64,000 bases of DNA. It comes from Nipponacmea schrenckii. Lineage: Eukaryota > Mollusca > Gastropoda > Lottiidae. The stretch lies in NCBI GenBank assembly GCA_030562195.1, contig CM060200.1, positions 42,133,084 to 42,197,083 of the forward strand, given 5' to 3'. Within the stretch, counting starts at the first letter, position 1, and each line of letters opens with the position of its first letter. Below the pieces are notes generated by a model. The model was given only the letters and a program-made list of their open reading frames with translations. It was not told the DNA's origin and ran no database searches. The position numbers and the translations under genes were made by a program. Shown here in pieces: positions 12,280 to 23,100 of the stretch.

Positions 12280-13770
12280 TACTCTCAGAACTAATCGTTT
12301 CTATTGTAGCTTACAGCAATCTGTTTCTATTATAAAAACACTGATCGTGGATATTTGAACTCACAGAACTAATCGTTTCTATTGTAGCTTACAGTAATCT
12401 GTTTCTATTATAAAAACACTGATCGTGGATTTAGAACTCACAGAACTAATCGTTTCTATTGTAGCTTACAGTAATCTGTTTCTATTATAAAAACACTGAT
12501 CGTGGATTTAGAACTCACAGAACTAATCGTTTCTATTGTAGCTTACAGTAATCTGTTTCTATTATAAAAACACTGATCGTGGATATAGAACTCACAGAAC
12601 TAATCGTTTCTATTGTAGCTTACAGTAATCTGTTTCTATTATAAAAACACTGATCGTGGATATAGAACTCACAGAACTAATCGTTTCTATTGTAGCTTAC
12701 AGTAATCTGTTTCTATTATAAAAACACTGATCGTGGATTTAGAACTCACAGAACTAATCGTTTCTATTGTAGCTTACAGTAATCTGTTTCTATTATAAAA
12801 ATACTGATCGTGGATTTAGAACTCACAGAACTAATCGTTTCTATTGTAGCTTACAGTAATCTGTTTCTATTATAAAAACACTGATCGTGGATTTAGAACT
12901 CACAGAACTAATCGTTTCTATTGTAGCTTACAGTAATCTGTTTCTATTATAAAAACACTGATCGTGGATTTAGAACTCACAGAACTAATCGTTTCTATTG
13001 TAGCTTACAGTAATCTGTTTCTATTATAAAAACACTGATCGTGGATATAGAACTCACAGAACTAATCGTTTCTATTGTAGCTTACAGTAATCTGTTTCTA
13101 TTATAAAAATACTGATCGTGGATTTAGAACTAACAGAACTAATCGTTTCTATTGTAGCTTACAGTAATCTGTTTCTATTATAAAAACACTGATCGTGGAT
13201 TTAGAACTCACAGAACTAATCGTTTCTATTGTAGCTTACAGTAATCTGTTTCTATTATAAAAACACTGATCGTGGATTTAGAACTCACAGAACTAATCGT
13301 TTCTATTGTAGCTTACAGTAATCTGTTTCTATTATAAAAACACTGATCGTGGATTTAGAACTCACAGAACTAATCGTTTCTATTGTAGCTTACAGTAATC
13401 TGTTTCTATTATAAAAACACTGATCGTGGATATAGAACTCACAGAACTAATCGTTTCTATTGTAGCTTACAGTAATCTGTTTCTATTATAAAAACACTGA
13501 TCGTGGATTTAGAACTCACAGAACTAATCGTTTCTATTGTAGCTTACAGTAATCTGTTTCTATTATAAAAACACTGATCGTGGATTTAGAACTCACAGAA
13601 CTAATCGTTTCTATTGTAGCTTACAGTAATCTGTTTTTATATAATGATGAATCAGTGAGATACAGAAGCTGTTTAATGAATATGTTTTATTGTGCTTACA
13701 GAATGTTCTATTATAAAAATACGATCGTGGATTTAGAACTCACAGAACTAATCGTTTCTATTGTAGTTAC
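12280..13770 (+). repeat. 77-bp tandem array, about 19 units
   Basis: The unit contains GATCGTGGATTTAGAACTCA, CAGAACTAATCGTTTCTATT and GTAGCTTACAGTAATCTGTT. Variants GGATTT/GGATAT and AACACT/AATACT alternate in blocks. Unrelated to the SINE-A 77-bp repeat despite equal length. Confidence 0.95.
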
Positions 13771-14190
13771 ATAACAATGTATCCAACATGTCAGTCAAAC
13801 TGTTATTGTAGGCGTGTTTCCATATTTCACAACACTCTAATCCTTGTCTAAAACCAATGTAGTGCTTGTATAGCATTATACACTCTAAACATTGGTGTAG
13901 CTTCCATGTAATTTGTCTTCGATGAAATTTTTTTGCAGAGGACAGGATCAATATTGTTTCCATTAGTTCAATAAGCCACGTGATATAAGGCTCAGATTAT
14001 TTATTTAGTTAAGTATTAGGTCGGAATTTAGTCACTTGATTAGACGGTGGTTATATACTAGTTTAATAATTATTTATTTCACTTGGTTTGAGAAGGACAT
14101 TGCGAGCTGAAAAGAAATTTATCGAAACTTGTCGGTGTTCTCCGGTTTAATTAGACATGAAGATTTGATAAATGTGTTTTCTGTTTATTG
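13771..14190. other. Spacer ending in a strong splice acceptor
   Basis: AT-rich with no recognised content until a polypyrimidine stretch and TACTAACAG at 14182-14190, which serve the following exon. Confidence 0.4.
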
Positions 14191-14420
14191 TACTAACAGG
14201 TAAAATGGTTCCACATCAATGTGCAGCACCTACCAACATAAGTCAATGGGAGAATATTACCGACTTTACATTCCCACCAAACTCTACTATAACATATAAC
14301 CAATGTGGTCTAGACATCAAGTATAACGACAGTGAAAACAGAGTTATCTCCCATGAACTGGGTTGTGTCTTTGGAATGGAATATACTCAGAGGAAGGACA
14401 TCTCTATTATATCAGAGGTA
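14191..14420 (+). CDS. Orphan internal exon of an unrecognised extracellular protein
   Basis: A strong acceptor (TACTAACAG) precedes 230 nt of open frame ending TCAGAG at a GTAAAG donor. It encodes about 76 residues including HQCAAPTNIS, PPNSTITYNQCG and ELGCVFGMEY: three cysteines and several N-glycosylation sequons (NIS, NIT, NST), as expected for a secreted or extracellular module. The Y-x-x-C pattern and spacing are loosely reminiscent of a CCP/sushi module lacking its last cysteine, but this is weak. The exon lies about 110 bp upstream of the assembly gap, so neighbouring exons may be in the missing sequence. I found no matching exon upstream in the window. The first ATG at 14172 could alternatively start a signal-peptide-like MCFLFIVLTG, which overlaps the acceptor. 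Confidence 0.5.
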
Positions 14421-14529
14421 AAGTTTTATTCACTTCAGGGGCACGGATATGATGATAAAGGGGGTGGGGCGTCAGGATAGCTGTTGATAGAAGTTATCCA
14501 TTTTCCCGTTAGGGGTCGTCCACAGCCGA

Positions 14530-15029
14530 NNNNNNNNNNNNNNNNNNNNNNNNNNNNNNNNNNNNNNNNNNNNNNNNNNNNNNNNNNNNNNNNNNNNNNN
14601 NNNNNNNNNNNNNNNNNNNNNNNNNNNNNNNNNNNNNNNNNNNNNNNNNNNNNNNNNNNNNNNNNNNNNNNNNNNNNNNNNNNNNNNNNNNNNNNNNNNN
14701 NNNNNNNNNNNNNNNNNNNNNNNNNNNNNNNNNNNNNNNNNNNNNNNNNNNNNNNNNNNNNNNNNNNNNNNNNNNNNNNNNNNNNNNNNNNNNNNNNNNN
14801 NNNNNNNNNNNNNNNNNNNNNNNNNNNNNNNNNNNNNNNNNNNNNNNNNNNNNNNNNNNNNNNNNNNNNNNNNNNNNNNNNNNNNNNNNNNNNNNNNNNN
14901 NNNNNNNNNNNNNNNNNNNNNNNNNNNNNNNNNNNNNNNNNNNNNNNNNNNNNNNNNNNNNNNNNNNNNNNNNNNNNNNNNNNNNNNNNNNNNNNNNNNN
15001 NNNNNNNNNNNNNNNNNNNNNNNNNNNNN
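14530..15029. other. Assembly gap, 500 Ns
   Basis: Exactly 500 unknown bases, so probably a placeholder of conventional rather than measured size. Open frames running through it are meaningless. Confidence 0.99.
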
Positions 15030-15067
15030 ATGTGGGTATTCTCTAAATGATATCGAGAGTCAGCCCT

Positions 15068-16160
15068 TAATAACTTTCCTAGAGTCATCACTAAGTCACT
15101 ACCCTAGAGTCATTCCTCAGTCACTACCCTAGAGTCATCCCTCAGTCACTACCCTAGAGTCAACCCTCAGTCACTACCCTAGAGTCAGCCCTCAGTCACT
15201 ATCCTAGAGTCAGCCCTCAGTCACTACCCTAGAGTCATCCCTCAGTCACTACCCTAGAATCAGCCCTCAGACACTACCCTAGAGTCAGCCCTCACTCACT
15301 ACCCTAGTCAACTCTCAGTCACTATCATAGAGTAAGCCCTCAGTCACTACCCTAGAGTCAGCACTCAGTCACTAGCCTAGATTCAGCTCTCAGTCAATAC
15401 CTTAGAGTCATACCTCAGTCACTACCTTAGAGTCATACCTCAGTCACTACCCTAGAGTCAGCCCTCGATCACTACCCTAGTATCAGCTTGCAGTAACTAC
15501 CCTAGAGTCAGCCCTCGATCACTACCCTAGAATCAGCTTGCAGTCACTACCCTTAAGTCAGCTTTCTGTCACTACCCTAGAGTCAACACTCAGTAACGAC
15601 CCTAGAGTCATCCCTCAGTCACTACCCTAGAGTCAGCCCTCAGTCACTACCCTAGAGTCAGCCCTCAATCACTACCCTAGAATCAGCCCTCAGTCACTAC
15701 CCTAGAATCAGCCCTCAGTCACTACCCTAGAGTCAGCCCTCAGTCACTACCCTAGAATCAGCCCTCAGTCACTACCATGGAGTCAGCCCTCAGTCACTAC
15801 CCTAGAGTCAGTCCTCAATCACTACCCTAGAATCAGCTCTCAGTCACTACCCTAGAGTCATACCTCAGTCACTACCCTAGAGTCATTCATCGGTCACTAC
15901 CCTAAAGTCAGCCCTCAGTCACTACCCTAGAGTCATACCTCAGTCAGTACCCTAGAGTCAGTCCTCAGTAACTACCCTAGAGTCAGCCCTCGATCACTTC
16001 CCTAGAGTCAACTCTCAGTCACTACCCTAGAATCAGCTCTCAGTCACTCCCCTTAGAGTCAGCCCTCAATCACTATCCTAGAGTCAGTCTTCAGACACTA
16101 CCCTAGAGTCAGCCTTCAATCACTATCCTAGAGTCAGTCTTCAGACACTACCTTAGAGTC
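15068..16160 (+). repeat. 25-bp minisatellite array, about 43 units
   Basis: Unit CACTACCCTAGAGTCAGCCC plus TCAGT, with many point variants. It starts just after the gap, so the gap may be collapsed copies of this array. Confidence 0.95.
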
Positions 16161-16164
16161 CGCA

Positions 16165-16320
16165 CTAGACAAGACGCAAGATGTAAGTCCGTCCGATCTA
16201 CAACACTAAAAAGGTTGAAAAATTCGCAAAAGTTCATTTGAACATTTTCCGGAATTGAACCCTGGACCCCCAGACAGGTAGGTTCGACATCATTTTTTTG
16301 GGTGGAGCACAGATATAAGG
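16165..16320 (-). mobile_element. Possible tRNA-derived SINE fragment
   Basis: The minus strand carries GGTTCAATTCCGG, which fits a Pol III B box, preceded by GGGGGTCC and followed by a non-tRNA body. No convincing A box was found, so this is a truncated element or a chance match. Confidence 0.35.
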
Positions 16321-16699
16321 AAGAATAACTGTTAATTATAAATCGCCGCAATTTTTTTCTTTTTTATAAAATATGATAATTACACAATGTACAAATTATA
16401 ACACAATTCTTGTAAAAAATAACGACACGTGGTTTTAGTTAACACGAAACATAGATTGTTTACTGTATTGGTGATAACGTACAGGGATTGCTTACTCTTC
16501 TGGCTCCACATTAGTTCAGTCCGCACCATATTGTACCAAAGTCTTGGAAGTCTGGCATCACCGCTGTCAGTGTGCCCAATATTAAACCCCAGGCTGACAC
16601 TATCACTATAAGTCTGCCCCTATTTGTACCCCCAGTCTCGACAGTCTAACACCGTCACTGGAACCATCAAGTATTATGATTGTTAATTGATATTTTTAA

Positions 16700-17109
16700 T
16701 CACCTAAAATCGGACTCCATCACTGTAGGATAATCACTGAAACCATATTTAGGATATCGTAAATTTCTAGTGTCATAAAATTGATTTTCTCTAGATATTG
16801 TTATTGTTTCATGGGCAGGTATATCCGGCGGAACCGGAAGTGTGTAAATCTCGTCGTCTGATTGACTACTAACAGAATACGTCGTATCCTCACGTCTGTA
16901 CACATTCAAATTTCTTTCCCGCGTTTTTCGTCGTCTGCGTTTACTGACGTAACACTTTATAATGACGATAATTCCAATCCAGAAGATGGAGCCACCTATC
17001 ACGGCGAGGATTATGGGTAAATATTGTGCTATCCACGAGGAATTATCATTACTTCCTCCCCCTAGTGTACCAGCATTCACTGGAATTACAGGAGCCTGGG
17101 TCGGGATGT
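16700..17109 (-). CDS. MAM receptor exon 6: stalk, membrane segment and cytoplasmic tail
   Basis: A TTTCAG acceptor at 17110-17111 and a stop TGA at 16702-16700 bound 410 nt encoding residues 196-331. The exon holds a Pro/Gly-rich stalk, a membrane helix, the basic segment KRRRRKTRER, a proline cluster LPVPP and seven tail tyrosines. SDYPTV (320-325) fits the S/I/V/L-x-Y-x-x-L/I/V pattern of inhibitory tyrosine motifs. A homologous exon with no indel lies at 4626-5035 on the opposite strand. Confidence 0.85.
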
Positions 17110-20100
17110 CTGAAATGAAGATTACACGAAAAGTTAAAGCAATTAGTTTTAAGTTCTGAAATTGGTTGAGAAAAGAATCAATTTGCATCATTCACAAATT
17201 TAGGCAGACTTTAGTTTGTAGTTCTTCCAAACGCACTTAAACTAAGCTTTTTATGACGTCGTAATCTGAATGCTTCAATAGATATCTATTGTGTCCAGGA
17301 TATATATAAAGATTATAATATCGTACTTACCTATCGAAGCATGTAAATCCGGATTGATTTTATTTCCCCATAAATTATCGATATCCGGTAATCGATCTGA
17401 AATAAATCAATCTATATAAAAATTCGATCTCTGATAATTAGGTAATATCAAAAGATACGTTTATACTAGCTGATATAGTCCACTCCTAATACCACTCATA
17501 TTTAACAGATTTCATAACATTTCATGATACGTTTATACCAGCTGATATAGTCCACTCCTAATACCACTCATATTTAACAGATTTCATAACATTTCATGAT
17601 ACGTTTATACCAGCTGATATATCACTCCTAATACCACTCATATTTAACAGATTTCATAACATTTCATGATACGTTTATACCAGCTGATATATCTCGATTT
17701 ATACCACTCATATTTAACATTATTTGTCATTTTGTGATGACAAGAAAAGAGTTACTTCCCCTCTCACATCAACTCACTCTAGTTATTTACACGTTAAAGA
17801 TACCCTCAACAGTTGGAAATTAAAAATAAGGTTAGACCAGTGCTGCTATCTAACAAGTAAGTAACATTAGGGAAAGAATAGTATGACGTAAAACTCATTC
17901 ATTTCATTACGAATTTCGTTTCTAATTACTCGTACATTTGGAATATGTGAATAATAAGAGAATTATTTTTACCTGCATTTTGAATATAAATATCATCTAC
18001 TCCGATATCAGAATCGTAGCCCTTGATAATAGCTTCAAATAATACCTAGAACAGAAATAACACAATTACAACTCGTGTTGTCAACAATACCTCGCTAGTA
18101 CTAAATACATCAGTGTAATTGACTATGTCCGCCGACAAACATTACTGATATACCTCCCCTCATCAGGACGGTTCATTTTAAATTGTTGGTTGACATACAA
18201 TTTTAGGACACGAGGTAAATTAAGACAAACTGCTTGTTTATAATTTTAAACTTAAATATGTAGTCCAAAAGGTGATTGCCACAGTTTTTTGATCTGGCTT
18301 GACGTATAATTACTATGGTGCCCGACAGCCACATATACGGTACAAGAACAACAATTAAGAGGTCCAGCTTTCTGATAATCGGACATAACCAATTAAATTG
18401 GACGATCAAATTGTTATATTCTTGAACAGAAGGGCTTAAGCATTCAATGCCAAAAGAGTCACCCCTCGATTTGAAAGTTTTCAAAAATACCACTCACCCT
18501 GAAAGGCCCCATGACATCAAAAACTAAATCTACATAGTGCCAAGCCTCGCCTTGAGAACCGTCTGCCGACCAGATTTTTCTAGCAGCTGAACCTAGCGAC
18601 AGATCTCTGACGTAAACATTAAGATGGCGGACATCGTTACCGTTTAACCGGAACCAGAAACTTGCGTTCACCACGCCACCTATTGGTTGTAATACGGGAG
18701 TACCAAACATGGCTCTTTCTTGTTTATTTTTGGTGTCTGAAAAGTACAAATGAAATGGAGTTTTATGTCTTACTCTCTGATAAGATAAGTACAGAGTACA
18801 TGCTATCTATATTAGGTCTGAGGTTGGGCCTAACATTGTTACGTCTAGTTTTTATAACAAATTCTACCCAATAATATGGGGTTACTTTGTCGAATACCTT
18901 GACCATTTCTTGTATAATGGAAATACAGCAATTTGATTGGGTTGTATGCAAATGAAATCAGCCAATCGGAGCGCTGGACAGAAAGGCTGTATGGCCTTTT
19001 TATGGTCACAGATTTTTGGTCGAGACCTCTGATTTCACGCTGGAAATTTCACGAACAACAGATATGTTGCGTCCTGTTGCGTCTGGATTGTTATACGACT
19101 AACACAACTGGACGTACCAAGGCACACATTACAATTGCGTGAACGCCCTAAGAAAGTAGCCTAACCCCATTCAAATCTTGACTCAGCGAAACCTCGCCTT
19201 CAAGTCATCCACTAAAAATGTTTGTCTAGTTCATTTACCAACAACAATACATAATGTTAAAGAACAAACCATGAAATTGTGAAAGACGTTTTTCACACCT
19301 ACTAATTTCAGCACGGTTTGACACCAAAGGTATACGAGTGTGAACGCTCCATGTTTTTATTGCAACAGATACAGTCTATTGTTCTCTAGACAATCGTAGT
19401 CTACGTTGCATCCCGGAAAACAAAAAATTAAGTCAAGTTTACTCCTTTGTCGAGTTTTATAACAGTCAGAATTTTTGAAGTTTGTAAAAATCAACTCCCA
19501 CTCCTCACCTTCACAATGAGAAGCTTTTTCATACTGCGTCTTATACCTTGACTACAATAGCCACCCTTATTGCACCGTATCTTCACAATTTCCAACTATT
19601 TATACAGGTGTCTTATACCTTGACTGAAGACACCCATCTTGTATAACATCTTCACAGTGTCAAGCTATTACAGACTTCATCTTATACATCTTCACAATGT
19701 CAAGCTATTACAGACTTCATCTTATACATCTTCACAATGTCAAGCTATTACAAACTTCATCTTATACATCTTCACAATGTCAAGCTATTACAAACTTCAT
19801 CTTATACATCTTCACAATGTCAAGCTATTACAAACTTCATCTTATACATCTTCACAATGTCAAGCTATTACAAACTTCATCTTATACATCTTCACAATGT
19901 CAAGCTATTACAAACTTCATCTTATACATCTTCACAATGTCAAGCTATTACAAACTTCATATTATACATCTTCACAATGTCAAGCTATTACAAACTTCAT
20001 CTTATACATCTTCACAATGTCAAGCTATTACAAACTTCATATTATACATCTTCACAATGTCAAGCTATTACAAACTTCATCTTATACATCTTCACAATGT

Positions 20101-23100
20101 CAAGCTATTACAAACTTCATCTTATACATCTTCACAATGTCAAGCTATTACAAACTTCATCTTATACATCTTCACAATGTCAAGCTATTACAAACTTCAT
20201 CTTATACATCTTCACAATATCAAGCTATTACAAACTTCATCTTATACATCTTCACAATGTCAAGCTATTACAAACTTCATCTTATACATCTTCACAATGT
20301 CAAGCTATTACAAACTTCATTTATACATCTTCACAATGTCAAGCTATTACAAACTTCATCTTATACATCTTCACAATGTCAAGCTATTACAAACTTCATC
20401 TTATACATCTTCACAATGTCAAGCTATTACAAACTTCATTTATACATCTTCACAGTGTCGTTACAACTTCATCTTATCATTACAGTCAACTATTCAACTT
20501 CACTATACATCTTCACAATGTCAAGCTATTACAAACTTCATATTATACATCTTCACAGTGTCAAGCTATTACAAACTTCATCTTATACATCTTCACATGT
20601 CAAGCTATTACAAACTTCATCTTATACATCTTCACAGTATCAAGCTATTACAAACTTCATCTTATACCTTGACTGCAATAGTCACCATTCATGTATCACA
20701 TCTTAACAATGTCAAGCTATTACCAACTTCTTATACCTTGACTGCAATAGCCACCTTCCTTGTACCGTATTGTGACAATGTTTAACTATTCTATACTGCG
20801 TCTTATACCTTGACTCTAATAGGCTATTTTCTTGTATCAAGAATGACTGGTTATGTAGCAATTCGATTGAATTGTACGTTAGTGAATACAGCGAATCAGT
20901 GCCCGTGACAGAACGCCTGTAATCATAAAGCCACACTGTTCACTTCCTATCTTTCGAAGACACTGATTGGCTGTATTCGGTGTCAATCAATCCATGCCAA
21001 ATCGCAACATTCTGAAAACTTAAAAGGTGACTTCTGCAGACTTCCCTCCGGAAATCTCAAAATTTAATAAATTGATAAGTTGAACGTGTACTCACAATCC
21101 ATTGTGTAACCCGGAACTGAAGAGGCATCTTGGGAAGGGTCATGGCCGTTCCATATTAACCAATCAAAATCATCTTCGGCACCGTCTACCCCTTGAGACC
21201 ATCCTTCACAAAGTTTACCAAATTCAAAATTACAGTGGATGTCTCCTGACACTCCGGATAGATAGATCGTTACTGAAACGAATAGATGGATAAATGAAAG
21301 AATGAATGAATAAGATATTCAAATATCTAAATAACTTATTTTCCTGTTACTATAGATACTAAAGAATATTCCATTGTTGATGTACTGTTGTTTGTTGTTG
21401 TCGTAGCTGTTGTTGTTTGTTGTTCATATATTGTAGGTTGTTGCTGTTGTAGGTTTTTGTAGGTTGTTTGTTGTTGTTGGTTTTTGATGTACTGTTGTTT
21501 GTTGTTGCCGTTGTTGTTGTTGTTTGTTGTTGTCGTTGTTGTTGTTTGTTGTTGTCGTTGTTGTCGTTGTTACTGTTGTTGTAGTTGTTGTTGCTGTATT
21601 GTAGGTTGTAGTTGTTTGTTGCCGTTGTTGTTGTTGTTGTTGTTTATTTATAAGGGTGTCATTTTTTTGCGAGGGCGGGGTTTAAGTGGACTGTTTAGTC
21701 CCAGGTACAATTTATATTTTTCTTCTCCTGATTCGAAAAAAATGACAATGTATGCTACAAGTAAAGGAACCATACAGTTGCAACAAGCAATTTTTAAACC
21801 AAAAATAAAATATCTCTCCTGTTTGATATCTCGGTTCGGCTTTGTTGTCTAAAGAATGTTAGGTTTAGTTTCTATCTTGACTGTTAATCTAATATAAAGC
21901 CTTGTGAACACACTAGATTAGTTAAGAAGGTCTAAATATAAATACCAGTTATTTGTTTAATGTTAAGAAGAAACTAGCACGGATTATATTGGTCAACCTG
22001 TCAGTGAGTACGTGGTTAAAAACAATTATTAGGTATCAAGGGGTCTTCAGGATTTCTCAAGCCTACCCCTGAAACTAACCGAGTAGCCTAATTATTCAAG
22101 GGTCTATTTATTATAAGGTTGGGGGGGGGGGGGGGAAGAAGACTAGATGTCAAAAGGGCAGACAATTCTTTCTCTATGTAACATGATATTTTTTCTTTCA
22201 TTGTATTGCCCCCAAGGACCGTGTCCTTGTATATTGGACCTAATTCGGACCAATGAAAAATATAGAGTCTATGTCTGTCTCTATGGAATGAATGTTAGAC
22301 AGGATCATGTCCTTGTGTATTGGACCTAATTCTGACCCATGTAAAATAAAGAGTCTATTTTTTTTCTCCATGGGCTGAATGTTAGACAGGACCTCGTATT
22401 GGATCTAATTCTGACCCCTGTAAAATAAAGAGTCTATGTTTGTCTCTATGGACTGAATGTTAGACACGACCTCGTCCTTGTGTATTGGATCTGATTCTGA
22501 CCCATGTAAAATAAAGAGTCTATGTTTGTCTCTATGGGCTGAATGTTAGACAGGACCATGCCCTTGTGTATTGGACCTTATTCTGACCCATGTAAAATAA
22601 AGAGTCTATGTTTGTCCCTATGGGCTGAATGTAAGACAGGACCATGCCCTTGTGTATTGGACCTTATTCTGACCCATGTAAAATAAAGAGTCTATGTTTG
22701 TCTCTATGGACTGAATGTTAGACAGGAACATGCCCTTGTGTATTGGACCACATTCTGCCCCAAGTAAAATAAAGAGTCTATGTTTGTCTCTATGGGCTGA
22801 ATGTTAGACATGTCCTTGTGTATTGGACCTTATTCTGACCCATGTAAAATAAAGAGTCTATGTTTGTCTCTATGGGCTGAATGTTAGAACATGTCCTTGT
22901 GTATTGGACCTAATTCTGACCCATGTAAAATAAAGAGTCTATGTTTGTCTCTATGGGCTGAATGTTAGACATGCCCTTGTGTATTGGACCATATTCTGCC
23001 CCAAGTAAAATAAAGAGTCTATGTTTGTCTCTATGGGCTGAATGTTAGACAGGACTGTCCTTGTGTATTGGACCAATTCTGACCCATGTAAAATAAAGAG

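Larger units (their letters stand above)
16315..18345. repeat. Right member of the segmental duplication
   Basis: Contains the 3' half of the intact MAM gene plus about 300 bp beyond its stop codon. See the left member for the orientation of each block. The size difference between members is mostly copy number of the 72-bp array. Confidence 0.75.

Noticed and set aside
14435..15091. Frames spanning the assembly gap
   Set aside because: The sequence is Ns; translation is undefined.
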